Counted from the stretch's first letter, positions 45,145 to 56,043 are shown. The stretch is 64,000 bases of DNA from Lunularia cruciata (GCA_948567375.1 OX419757.1:25172001-25236000); one strand, 5' to 3'. A program made the numbers and translations. The notes: generated by a model from the letters alone, not told the origin.

Positions 45145-45948
45145 ATGGAGAGGACATTGATTCAGAGCCAGAGTAGTGACCTTTTTGAGGCTAGTTTGGT
45201 GGAGATTTCACATGGAGAGTATGCATCAGCGACAGTGATGCCAGCCAAGAAAGATATGCATGGCAACTATATAGATAGGCGGATGTGTGGAGATTACCGT
45301 CCTATCAACCAACAGACCAGGGCTGATCGGTATGCCATGCCTACACCGAAGGAGATTTCTGATGCGATTGGGCATGCAAAGGTCTTCAGTACTTTGGATC
45401 TTCAAGCGGGATATCATCAATTGCCGATCAAGGGGGAGGATAAGTCCAAGATAGCATTTTGGGCTATTGATCCTCACGGCAAGGATGTGTTATATCAGTG
45501 GAGGTTCTTACCATTTGGGTTGAAAAATGCTCCTGCTGAGTTCCAGAGGGTCATGGATAGGATCCTAGCTGGATTGGATTTTGCTTGGTGTTATATTGAT
45601 GACATTTTGGTCTATAGCACTATTGTGGAGGAGCATGAGAGACAGTTGTTGGAGGTGTTTGAGAGGTTGAGATCTCATGGACTCAAATTACATCCTGGGA
45701 AGTGTAGGTTCTTCCACAAGCAGGTTGAGTATTTGGGTCACACTATCTACCCCGGAGGACTTGGTGTCCAACAGACCAAGGTGGAGGCTATTGCACGTAT
45801 TCCTCGGCCTACGGATGTGAGCAGAGTGCAAGCATTCCTTGGGTTGGCAAACTTCTATTGCCGCTATGTTAGAGGATTTAGTGCCATTGCCAAGGCCTTG
45901 ACGAAGCTGACCAAGCTTACACAAGAGTGGTGTTGGGGAGATGAGTAG
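45145..45948 (+). pseudogene. reverse transcriptase domain of the DNMT element
   Basis: A clean 267-codon stretch with all RT blocks: RRMCGDYRPINQQT (fingers), FSTLDLQAGYHQLPI (first catalytic Asp), WRFLPFGLKNAPAEFQRVM, the active site CYIDDILVYS (catalytic Asp pair at 45598-45603), LHPGKCRFF and VEYLGHTI. The thumb/connection (VQAFLGLANFYCRYV) follows. It ends at a TAG at 45946, again a plausible CAG. The domain itself has no lost catalytic residue, in contrast to the Gypsy remnants at 8-15 kb, so this element is the youngest LTR element in the window. Confidence 0.9.
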
Positions 45949-46400
45949 GAGAGAGCTTTTGTAGAGCTCAAGGAGAGGTTGACATCTGCTCCTATTTTGA
46001 GGAGACCGATCATGGGACGACCATTTCAGGTTCACACTGATTGGAGTATGTTGGGGCTTGGAGCGGTGCTCACCCAACATGATGATGAGGAGAAGGAGTT
46101 TGTGGTGGCCTATGCTAGTCGCTCCAACAATTCAGCGGAGGCAAAGTATAGTTCATATGAGGGAGAGTGCTTGGCAGCAGTTTGGGTAGTAGCACATTTC
46201 CGATGTTACCTATTTGGTAACCCCTTCACTCTCATCACTGATCATCAGCCGCTGAAGTGGTTGATGGAGTCTGACAAGCTTTCAAGGAAGCTTGCACGAT
46301 GGGCTCTGATTTTACAGGAGTATGATTTCACCGTTGTTCACAAACCTGGAGTGGTGAACCGTGATGCAGATGCGTTGAGTAGAAACCCATGTCCCAGCCA
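45949..46400 (+). pseudogene. RNase H domain of the DNMT element
   Basis: In phase with the RT after the TAG. Catalytic positions are visible in VHTDWSMLGLGAVLTQ (Asp), SYEGECLAAVW (Glu), LITDHQPLKWL (Asp) and GVVNRDADALSR (Asp). It degrades the RNA strand of the RNA-DNA hybrid during cDNA synthesis. All four acidic residues are retained. Confidence 0.88.
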
Positions 46401-47596
46401 GCAGGATCAAACCAGAGCACGTTGGCATGGTGAGACAGATGAGGAGATGGTGCCAGGTTGGCATGCATCGGCCTTTCTGTGTATATTTGCAAAGACTTTG
46501 GTGGTATCTCTCTCAGCGCATACAGGAGGAGTTATTGAGGTCAGAGATCCAGAGAGTGAAGATATTGGTATAGTTCAGCAAGACATTCATGATGATGTCT
46601 TAGTGATAGACTATCTTCGCACTGGTGTTGTGGGTGGCACAGTTGGGGCCAAGGAGAGAGACCGTGTTCTTCAACAAGCCAGACGGTTTAGATTGGAGGG
46701 TAGACACCTTTTGCGTGTATGGGAGGATGGTAGAGTGCGAGTAGTACCACTTCCATCATAGAGACCACAGTTGGTCCGTCATGCTCATGAGGAGCTAGGA
46801 CACTTTGGAGTAAAGCGTACATATAGCTTACTTCAGAGTCATTATTGGTGGCGCGGTATGCAGACCAAGGTACAACAGTTTGTTGCCAGATGTATGGTTT
46901 GTGACCAAGTAAGAGCATCATTCAATGCTCCTACACCACAGTTACACCCATTACCTATCATGGGATTGGGTTACCATTGGAGTTTGGACTTTGCCGGACC
47001 TTTACCGCTGACTGTGAGACATCATTGGTATGTTTTGGTGATGGTGGAGCACTTCTCCAAGTGGATTGAGTTGGTGGCACTTCCTGACAAGTAGTGAAGG
47101 GACAACTTACTCGTTCCTGGATCGAGTTCTTAGTCATTTGGTGCACCAGCTGAGGTTTTGACTGATCAGGGTACAGAGTTCTTGGGAGAGTTTCAGGTCT
47201 TGTGTGACAAGGCTTTGATTGATCATCATACTACATCCCGAGATCACCCTGAGGCAGATGGCTTAGCAGGGAGAGTGTTTCAGACGGTGAAGAGAGGATT
47301 GCAAAAGTATGGTTTGCAGAGAGGCCATTTGGGAGATTGGGATCTCCAGTTACCTTGGTTGGCCATGGCCTATCGGTTCAGCCGGCAAGCCTCCTTAGCA
47401 TCCTTCTCTCCATACTTTCTACTCTATGGACGAGATCCAGATTTACCTGCAGCCATTTGTCGAGATGCTACTGTAGTTTTGGACTTGGATGACCCCGATG
47501 TATGGATGAGCGCATGTTCTCAGCAGGCACAGATCTTTTGGAGAGTGATGCCGATGGCCTTTGAGAACTTGGTGATTGCTCAGCATAGAGATACTA
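46401..47596 (+). pseudogene. integrase of the DNMT element, 3' truncated
   Basis: A spacer to 46760 (TAG at 46759) is followed by the HHCC zinc domain (RHAHEELGHFG ... CMVCDQVRA, 46777-46920) and the core: first Asp in HWSLDFAGPL (about 46985), a TAG/TGA pair and frame change at 47093-47157, second Asp in MTDQGTEFLG (47161). The usual GLAER block reads GLAGR (about 47260), so the third catalytic residue (Glu) is changed to Gly. The core continues to FLLYGRDPDLP. At 47596 the sequence switches to LINE ORF2 in the same reading frame. The integrase C-terminus and 3' LTR are lost. Confidence 0.82.
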
Positions 47597-48452
47597 CTCT
47601 CACCATCTCTGAAGCTGATGTCAAGTACCAATTGAAGAAGTTGGCCAATGGTAAGGCTGAAGACCTTGATGGACAATGTGTTGAACTTCTGAAGTGGGGC
47701 GGTAGCCAATTGATTTCAGTACTCACTTCTCATTTGAATGAGGCAATCAAGTGTGGCTTTCCTAATAGATGGTGCTTCAAGAAGGTAGTTCCTATTCACA
47801 AGTCTGGCCAGAGAGATATTGTCACCAATTACCGTACCATACTTGTTGGTAATGTCTTTGCCAAGTTGTATGGTCGAATTTTGGAGTCAAGGTTGAGCAC
47901 TTGGGCTGAAAAGCACAAAATTCATGCTAAGTGCCAAGCTGGTTTCAGATCAGGCTTTAGTACTTTGGACCACCTATTGGTACTCCATGTTTTGTGGTGG
48001 AAATCCAAGGGTGTTGGGAGAGCTCTCTATGTTGCCTTTATTGATTTCAAGAAGGCCTTTGATAAGGTGCTGAGGAAATCTCTAAGTGAGAGACTCATTG
48101 AACTGGGTGTTTCAGCTAATCTGATTGGTGCTATCTCTAGACTCTATCAGAAAGTGGTTGTGAGACTTTCATCTATGAGCTTTCAAGATGTGTTTATTGA
48201 TTGCCCTTGTTATATGCAGATTAGAGTTAGACATCAGATAACTTGTAGTGACTTCTCAACTCTCTTCCAGGTTGAAGCTTTAGTGTTAGGGAAGTACATG
48301 ACAGAAGTTACTTTACATCGGACCAATTTGTTACAGATTGGTCAGATGCCCTAGGCCCTTGCCTAGGCTCACATTTCATGTGTTTTGTATTGTGTTTCCA
48401 GCCTTTTGACTCTTAGGGTCTTCCGGGCTTTATATTTCATTGTTTCATTGTT
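47597..48452 (+). mobile_element. LINE copy a: internally deleted, fused to integrase
   Basis: It begins at TCTCACCATCTCT, which matches the interior of LINE ORF2 just before RT (about 50145 in copy b). It encodes RT fingers and palm A (VPIHKSGQRDIVTN, CQAGFRSGFSTLDHLLVL, FIDFKKAFDKV) up to about 48190. It then jumps, over the YADD box and thumb (about 1.2 kb missing), to the C-terminal Cys/His end (FIDCPCYMQIRVRH), the stop TAG, the 3' hairpin and the TTCATTG-type tail. The frame is open from the integrase part at 47158 through 48354 (398 codons). Confidence 0.85.
48348..48369 (+). other. LINE 3' hairpin overlapping the stop codon
   Basis: CCTAGGC (48350-48356), loop CCTT, GCCTAGG (48361-48367), with the ORF2 stop TAG inside the left arm. 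The same hairpin is present in the copies at 53452 (one mismatch), 55843, about 54000 (minus) and about 60265 (minus). It is a candidate recognition structure for the LINE RT. Confidence 0.7.
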
Positions 48453-51400
48453 TCAACTTTGCTCATAGTACACAATTTGCAAAGTCGCATGGAGTGCTCT
48501 ATCTGCTGCCAACGTCCTTGTTCTACTTCTAGTCTATGAGAACTTGTTCTATATTGAGCGATAACATGTCTAAGTGAAGTAGAAATCCTAGCCAAGAGAT
48601 AATCTTGCTCACAATACACCAACATAGGATTTACAAACTGCTGATAAAACACCATCTTGGTACCGGGCTGCTGCCATAAGCAAAGTAAGAACAGCTCCTT
48701 GATCACCTCTCAAAGTGCAAAAGGCTCCAATCTCTAATGTCTCTCACAAAAATTCCACCTTGTGGCCCATGCAATCAGATTTGTATACCAACCAGTAGAT
48801 AGAGTGGTACAAAAAGCTTGGTAGGGAAGTCTCTCATGCTCCATGGACCTCACCTTAGTAGCATATGTGAGAGCCAAGAACAAAGCTTCAGCCTCAAGAG
48901 GCAAAAACCCAGTTTCAGCAAGCAACAATACATAAGGAGTTTGAGTCCTCACTCCAAGTTCATCACACAAAAACAATTTCTGAATTTTCTCCACCTTTTG
49001 CCACCATGTCTTCTTAGTACCTGGACCCCAAATCTGAGCACCATAGAGAACCACGGGCTGCACAAGAGATCTGAACAACACCTTCTTCAACTCCCATGTG
49101 GTAAGATGAGCAAGTCCAGAACAATTCATGAGTGAATACAAAGCTCTAAAGCCTACATTGATTCTCATCTTCACACAAGTAGACCAACAATAGTCATGAG
49201 AAAACTCAAGGCCCAAGTACTTATAAGAAGAAACCTGTTCCAATTGTTGTCCATTAAAAAAGAAAGGTGTGACACCTTAAAAACCACCCACCACAATCAC
49301 CTTGGACTTGTCAAGGTTCACATCCATCTTTGTTTGATTGCAAAAGCAAAGTAGAGAATCCAACAGCTTCTGTAAACTTTGTGGATTTGTTGAGAGAAGC
49401 ACAACATCATCTGCATAAAGGAGTGCGTGTATCATCAAAGAGCCAACCTGTACACCTGTAGCTCCAGCTTCCATGAGTAGACTCTCTGGATCATTGATGA
49501 AGATTCCGAACAGAGGTGGAGATAGAGAGCAACCTTGAATCACACCCATTGTGCTAAGGACATCTTGAGAGCTCAAAGATGAAAGTTTCACAACCACCTT
49601 CTCATATATTCTAGAGATAGCACCAATCAGATCAGCTGAAACACCCACTTCAATGAGTCTCTCACTTAGAGATTTCCTCAGCACCTTATCAAAGGCCTTC
49701 CTGAAATCAATAAAGGCAACATAGAGAGCTCTCCCAACACCCTTGGATTTCCACCACAAAACATGGAGTACCAATAGGTGATCCAAAGTACTAAAGCCTG
49801 ATCTGAAACCAGCTTGGCACTTAGCTCAAATTTTGTGCTTTTCAGCCCAAGTGCTCAACCTTGACTCCAAAATTTGACCATACAACTTGGCAAATACACT
49901 ACCAACAAGTATGGTACGGTTATTGGTGACAATATCTCTCTGGCCAGACTTGTGAATAGGAACTACCTTCTTGAAGCACCATCTATTAGGAAAGCCACAC
50001 TTGATTGCCTCATTCAAATGAGAAGTGAGTACTGAAATCAGTTGGCTACCGCCCCACTTCAGAAGTTCAACACATAGTCCATCAAGGCCTTCAGCCTTAC
50101 TATTGGCCAACTTCTTCAATTGGTACTTGACATCAGCTTGAGAGATGGTGAGAGCAGATCCAAGGCAAGGTGCCATGCTTGGAGCATTAGGGAAAAAGTA
50201 CAGATCGTTCACATAGTCACAAAGCTCATTCAGGTCCAGCGATGGAGATGGAGATCTGATGGTTACCTTCTTCCAAAATGCCTTGGGATTGCTCCTCAGT
50301 TCAATGCTCAACTCAACCCCCTTGAGTCTCAAAAATGCTTGCTTTTTGCACTTCACCATTTTTTTGTATGAAACAAAGGCCTTATTTTGTGCAATCAGAT
50401 CAAGAGACCTATCCATAGCTTGATCCTTGCCATTTTGCAGTCAGCATCATACCACCTATTGCAAGGGAGACCAAGTCTCTTCCTGTGGGAGCCTCTTGGA
50501 AACAAAGAAGTTGATGTGGATCGAAGAAGTTCAACCAATTGATCACTATGTTGTTGAAAATCAGAACTCCACTCCATTGAACCTAGTTTCTCTTGGATAG
50601 CTTGTTGCTACAATCTCTCTTGTGAAAATCTAGACGAAGTTTTCCTCTAAAGGCATGGTCAATAGGTAATGTGGTTCTATTGAGGCAAGGAAGAAGGATG
50701 ATACAAGATAGAGGTGCATGGTCAGATTCTGGTTGAGGATCTAAAACAACAAAATTTGAGACAAGATGGATATCATTAGCTGAAGTGAGCATATAATCTA
50801 TGGTGCTTGATCCACCTGAGGCAAAGCATGTGCTTTTACAAGTTTCTGGAAATTGAGAAAGGCCATTCAAGATCTTCAAGCTACAATTGGCACCAAAGCT
50901 CAAAAAGTGCTCACTCATGGAGTTGCACATAGGATCTTTGGAAGAGCGTGACCAAGCACTAGAATGGTCTATCAAGCTGTGGATAGGATCATTCTCAAAG
51001 TCACTCAAGTCAGGGATCTAAGAGGCTTGGATCCTAGCATTGAAATCACCAAAAACAAGTACTGCACCTTTACTTTGAAACTCTAACACATCCTTTGTCA
51101 AGGAATAGAAAGGCTGCATGGTGTTGAGAACTCCACTTGAATAAATTGGTGATGTCAACGGGGCAAAGTAACAAACAGAAATGAAGCAAGGTGTGGCAAC
51201 TCCTCCAATCCTCAGCCATTGGTATTGTCCACTTGAATCTTGACCTATCAAAGAGACTGATTTCTCAAAGCCAAATCTGACATAAGTAGCAATACCTCCA
51301 AAGCTCCTTCCTTTGTGTTGTCTCCGCTTGTTCCAGGTTGAACCAACAAGAGTGAATTCTTCAATGTCTTGAATAGTGTTTCCTTCATGTTCCCATGTCT

Positions 51401-51600
51401 CCACAAGATTGATCAGATCAGCATCATCCCACAAAGGCTTAGTGCTGGAGTAGTTGGTATGTGTGAGACCATGAACATTCCAAAACAGCACTCTAAGGGT
51501 CTGGAATTGCTATGCAGTAGCTGGCAATTTTGTTTGAGTAATCACAGCTCTATTATCTCTCAAGAATGCAACAAAGCCTGCTTGTTGAGCCTCCTTCACC
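48453..51600 (-). pseudogene. LINE copy b: ORF2 (endonuclease and reverse transcriptase)
   Basis: Nearly full-length ORF2, read right to left. An APE-type endonuclease (51491-50583) shows FWNVHGL, NLVETWE, VLVFGDFNAR, STIDYML and SDHAPLS. A linker to 50150 leads to the RT: VPIHKSGQRDIVTN near 49950, CQAGFRSGFSTLD, FIDFRKAFDKV, GVIQGCSLSPPLFGIF and the active site YADD at 49406-49417. The thumb and a Trp-rich C-terminal domain follow, ending in a truncated Cys/His region at 48470. A few stops (for example near 51010, 49826, 49270) and frameshifts inactivate it. The last ~190 bases and the 3'UTR are missing; copy a's tail abuts instead. Function: target-primed reverse transcription. Confidence 0.88.
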
Positions 51601-51604
51601 TTTG

Positions 51605-52348
51605 CTAATTCTCCCTTGTTTGCTTGCCATTGGAGAGGTGTGAGATCAGGTCAAACCAGATACGCCGCTCCTTTAGTATAGCTTTGTTCCCCATCACTGC
51701 ATTCCTTTGAGTTTGTGAGCCAAACCTCACCAAAATGCTTCCTGGTTGTGCACCTTGTTGTCCCAATCTATATGCTTGCAAAATTTGAGGATCATGGACT
51801 CTCAAAGAATCAGCAATAAACTCACACACTATGGCCTTGGTGTCTTCCTTCTCAGTCTCTGGCAAACCTGAAATACTCGAGTTCTTCATTTTCACCAATT
51901 GGTTCTCCTTCTCAACCTCATGCTCTTGCAAGTAAGAGATTTGAGCCACCTTCGTAGCTTCGGCATATGACTTCATCTTGACCTCTAATGTGTCAACCAT
52001 CTCTTGCAGCCCTCCATTGTGTGAAGCAATGTTGGTGGCTTGTGCTCCCAAGGAAGCAACCTTCTTAGTAGCATCCACCATACCCTTGGTGGAATCTAAC
52101 ATCAAACTGCTACTCTTCTTGAGTTCTTGGATATCCACGGTGATCGAATTGAGAGATTCTTTCACAGTCAAGACATCAGCTCTTATGGTTTGCAAATCTG
52201 CCATAAGAGTGTTCATGCATTGAAACATGGGGGCAAAAAAGCTCTTGAGTTCCTTGTGGAAGTCATTTGCTTTTCTATACATTTCAGCAAGTTGTTGCTG
52301 TTTTGAAGCTATCTTAGCAATGTCTTGCATCATCTTGGAAGCTTCCAT
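51605..52348 (-). CDS. LINE copy b: ORF1 protein (coiled coil plus RRM-like)
   Basis: An intact 247-codon frame with ATG at 52348. Residues ~1-160 are rich in Gln/Lys/Glu/Leu heptads, a predicted coiled coil for oligomerisation. Residues ~160-230 read RKNxxISGLPETEKED, FIADSLRVHDPQIL, AYRLGQQ...GSILVRFGSQTQRNAVMGN, resembling the RRM-like and C-terminal parts of L1-type ORF1 proteins (Transposase_22 style: ISG(L/I)PE, AYRxG, ILVRF). There is no CCHC knuckle, unlike typical plant L1 ORF1. Expected role: RNA chaperone coating LINE RNA. It is followed 110 bases later by ORF2. Confidence 0.75.
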   Translation of the reverse strand: MEASKMMQDIAKIASKQQQLAEMYRKANDFHKELKSFFAPMFQCMNTLMADLQTIRADVLTVKESLNSITVDIQELKKSSSLMLDSTKGMVDATKKVASLGAQATNIASHNGGLQEMVDTLEVKMKSYAEATKVAQISYLQEHEVEKENQLVKMKNSSISGLPETEKEDTKAIVCEFIADSLRVHDPQILQAYRLGQQGAQPGSILVRFGSQTQRNAVMGNKAILKERRIWFDLISHLSNGKQTREN

Positions 52349-53327
52349 TCTAAAAGTTCTAACTGATACTATGAGAATGTATCCTCTGGTTCACTCAGGC
52401 TCTGTGAACACCAATAGCTCTACAATTTCTTTTTCTCATGAACCAAAAATCTACTCCTTTGGACTTGTAAATCAAAAGGTACAAACTTTTGAATTTGAAC
52501 TTTTCCTAAATGAAAATTTTGAAATCCTACAGATTTCGAAAATTCATAACCTTGGCTACAGTACTTCAAAATCTACAAGAGATGACTCAATCAAAAGCTC
52601 TTGAGAAATTCTATCCAATGAACCAAAAATGAACGCATTTGAGCCAATAGACATGAAGTTATGGGCTCTAGAGTTATCTATTGTAAACTTCTAAACCTCA
52701 TTGGGTCACAGAATTCAAATGCTTACAACTTCAAGCACAAAGCTTCAAATTCTATTAGATCAACTTTAATCAGTAGTTCTTGACAAGATGCTTCTAATGA
52801 GTTCAAGATCACCTGATTTAAAGATGTAAGTCCAAAGTTATAGCCTCTGAAAGTTGCAGATTTGAGCACCACAAACCGCACAAGAACACAAATTGATGAA
52901 TTTTGAAACTTCTTCCACAGAACTACAACTTCAGCAAGCAGGTATTCAAAAGAAAGCCCTTTCACAGCTTTTTCCAATGAGTCCAAGATTGAAAGATTTG
53001 GACATGGAAACAAAAAGTTACAAGATGTTAAAAATTGAGCTCAAACCGTAAAATCTCTGAGCGATGGTAGAATTCAAATCATTACTTTTTGTGTGTATGT
53101 TCTCTGCAAGCACGCTTGGTATCAATCGAAAGAGCTTCCAAAGGCGCTTCCAATGCCACAAAAATTACTCAACTTGGACACCATATGATGAAGATTCGAT
53201 TTCTCAAGTCTAGCTCCTATGTGAGAAATTTGAATCACTCATAACGTTTTGCACAAAGCTCAGAATGATACAATCTTGATGGCTATAGAAAGGTCTTGGC
53301 AAGGCGCTTTGAAAGAGACCAAAATTA
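52349..53327 (-). mobile_element. LINE copy b: 5' untranslated region
   Basis: Upstream of ORF1 lies ~1 kb without ORFs, built of related, diverged segments, each with words like AATTTGAA, CATAACTT, CACAAAGCTC and CTTGGCAAGG. Similar sequence precedes ORF1 at 60645-61092 and occurs at 57.1-58.4 kb. It is probably the promoter-bearing 5'UTR, possibly monomer-repeated. Confidence 0.55.
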
Positions 53328-53546
53328 GAGTTAGACATCAGATTAATTGTAGTGACTTCTCAACTCTCTTACAAGTTGAAGCTTTAGCGTTAGGGAAGTA
53401 CATGGCAGAAGTTACTTTTTATCGGATAAATTTGTTACAAATTGGTCAGATGCCCTAGGCCCTTGCCTGGGCTCACATTTCATGTGTTTTTTATTGTGTT
53501 TCCAGCCTTTTGACTCTTTGGGTCTTTTGAGCTTCATATTTCATTG
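53328..53546 (+). mobile_element. LINE copy c: 3' end fragment
   Basis: Last ~45 codons of ORF2 (IRVRHQINCSDFSTLL ... GQMP), the stop, the hairpin and a tail of TTCATTG units ending near 53546. It joins copy b's 5'UTR without a target duplication. Confidence 0.8.
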
Positions 53547-53604
53547 TTCATTGTTCATTTTGGGTGTGGTTTCTACCTAAGAGATTAAAGATACAACCAA
53601 GAAG
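53547..53604 (-). repeat. left half of a split LTR-like repeat
   Basis: GGGTGTGGTTTCTACCTAAG and AAGAACTACATT match the inverse of 1450-1506. The other half resumes at 55946. Confidence 0.6.
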
Positions 53605-53918
53605 AACTACATTAACAATTAGCTGAAATGTATAGGAAAGCAAATGATTTCCACAAGGACCTTAGAAGCTTCATGGCACCTGTATCTTGTGCATGGGTAT
53701 TCTCATGATTGATATGGAATTTGTAAACGTTGAGATCAGTAGTGTCAAAGAGTCTTTGAACCTAGTCAACCAAGAGATTCAAGACCTCAAGAAGAGTTCT
53801 ATCTCCCTATTAACATCAACCAACGGGATGGTTGATGTGACCGAGAAAGTTGCTTCCTTGGGAGCACAAGCCAACGATATTGCAACACAAGGCGGAGGGC
53901 TCCAACAGATTGTGGACA
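53605..53918 (+). mobile_element. LINE copy d: ORF1 fragment
   Basis: Encodes part of the ORF1 coiled coil: QLAEMYRKANDFHK in one frame, then VKESLNLVNQEIQDLKKS and VASLGAQANDIATQ in another (open at 53687-53932). It is truncated on both sides and joined to the tail of copy e in opposite orientation. Confidence 0.75.
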
Positions 53919-55370
53919 CAATGAAACAATGAAATATAAAGTTTGAAAGACCCTAAGAGTCAAGAGGCTGGAAACACAATACAAAACACATGAAATGTGA
54001 GCCTAGGCAAGGGCCTAGGGCATCTGACCAATCTGTAACAAATTGGTCCGATGTAAACTAACATCTGTCATGTACTTCCCTAATGCTAAAGCTTCAACCT
54101 GTAATCTGCATGTAACAAGGGCAATCAACAAACACATGATGCTCATCCTTAACTTTGCTCATAGTCCACAATTTGCAAAGTTGCATGGAGTGCTCTATCT
54201 GCTGCCAACGTCCTTGTTCTACTTCTAGTCCATGAGAACTAGTTCTTTATTGAGCGATAACATGTCTAAGTGAAGTAGAAATCTTAGCCAAGAGATAATC
54301 TTGCTCACTATACACCAACATAGGATTTACAAATTGCTGATAGAATACCATCTTGGTACCGGGTTGCCGCCATAAGCAAATTAAGAACTGCTCCTTGATC
54401 ACCTCTCGAAGTGCAATAGGCTCCAATCTCCAATGTCGCTCACAAACATTCCACCTTGTGGCCCATGCAATCAGATCTGTATACCAACCAATAGATAGAG
54501 TGGTACAAAAAGCTTGGTAGGGAAGTCTCTCATGCTCCATGGACCTCACCTTAGTAGCATATGTGAGAGCCAAGAACAAAGCTTCAGCCTCAAGAGGCAA
54601 AAACCCGGTTTCAGCAAGCAGTAATACATAAGGAGTTTGAGTCCTCACTCCAAGTTCATCACACAAAAATAGTTTCTGAATTTTCTCCACCTTTTGCCAC
54701 CATGTCTTCTTAGTACCTGGACCTCAAATCTGAGTACCATAGAGAACCACCGGCTGCACAAAAGATTTGAACAACACCTTCTTCAACTCCCATGTGGTAA
54801 GATGAGCAAGTCTAGAACAATTCATGAGTGAATACAAAGCTCTAAAGCCTGCATTGATTCTCATCTTTACACAAGTAGACCAACTTAAGTCATGAGAAAA
54901 CTCAAGGCCCAAGTACTTATAAGAAGAAACTTGCTCCAATTGCTGTCCATCAAAAAAGAAAGGTGTGACACCTTTAGAACCCACCACAATCACCTTGGAC
55001 TTGTCAAGGTTCACTTCCATCTTTGTTTGATTGCAAAAGCAAAGTAGAGAATCCAACAGCTTCTGTAAACTCTGTGGATTGGTGGAGAGAATTATTACAT
55101 CATCTGCATAAAGGAGTGCGTGTATCATCAAAGAGCCAACCTGTACACCTATAGCTCCAACTTCTATGAGTAGACTTTCTAGATCATCGATGAAGATTCC
55201 GAACAGAGTTGGAGATAGAGAGCAGCCTTGGATCACACCCATTGTGCTAAGGACATCTTGAGAGCTCAAAGATGAAAGTTTCACAATCACTTTCTCATAG
55301 AGTCTAGAGATAGCACCAATCAGGTCAGCTGAAACACCCACTTCAATGGGTCTCTCACTTAGAGATTTCC
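53919..55370 (-). mobile_element. LINE copy e: 3' half of ORF2 with tail
   Basis: Minus strand: from RT block LSERPIEVGVSADLIGAI (55370) through GVIQGCSLSPTLFGIF, the YADD box (about 55105), thumb and C-terminal domain to the hairpin (about 54000) and tail at 53919. Frames 55377-54724 and 54690-54247 are open with a break at 54722 and one near 54245. Confidence 0.85.
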
Positions 55371-55945
55371 AGATCAAGGAGAAGTTCCTTCTAGATCAAG
55401 GAGCATTTCCAAATCAAGGATCAAGGAGCAGTTCTTACTTTGCTTATGGTAGCAACCCGGTACCAAGATGGTATTCTATCAGCAGTTTGTAAATCCTATG
55501 TTGGTGTATTGTGAGCAAGATTATCTCTTGGCTAGGATTTTTACTTCACTTAGACATGTTATCGCTCAATATAGAACTAGTTCTCATAGACTAGAAGTAG
55601 AACAAGGATGTTGGTAGCAGAAAGAGCACTCCATGCGACTTTGAAAATTGTGTACTATAAGCAAATTTGAGGATGAGCATCATGTGTTTGTTGATTGCCC
55701 TTGTTACATGCAGATTAGAGTGAGACATCTGATTACTTGTAGTAATTTCTCAACTCTCTTACAGGGTGAAGCTTTAGCGTTAGGGAAGTACATGACAGAG
55801 GTTAGTTTACATTGGACCAATTTGTTACACATTGGTCAGATGCCCTAGGCCCTTGCCTAGGCTCACATTTCATGTGTTTTGTATTGTGTTTCCAACCTTT
55901 TGACTCTTTGGGTCTTTCGGGCTTTATATTTCATTGTTTCATTAT
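55371..55945 (+). mobile_element. LINE copy f: 3' end with short AGATCAAGGAG repeats at its start
   Basis: 55371-55424 is a run of slipped GATCAAGGAG words. From there the C-terminal ORF2 sequence (with frame breaks) leads to EDEHHVFVDCPCY (about 55663-55700), the stop, the hairpin (55843) and the TTCATTG tail ending near 55945. It shares with the copy at 63829 a TGA in the CxxC of the terminal Cys/His motif. Confidence 0.8.
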
Positions 55946-56043
55946 GACTATTTTACTTTGTATTTGACCATTTCTGACTTGTATCTTTGTGAAAACAAAC
56001 TTTATTTACTAATTACTACAAAAGGGATACTTTCCGAGTTGTC
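55946..56043 (-). repeat. right half of the split LTR-like repeat
   Basis: Matches the inverse of 1351-1450 and ends at GTTGTCACA (the LTR start read on the minus strand). Confidence 0.6.

Noticed and set aside
40725-46761. TAG read as glutamine genome-wide
   Set aside because: Other remnants in the window use TGA and TAA as well as TAG as interrupting stops, and the first TAG is CAG in the sister copy; mutation of CAG is simpler, though not proven.
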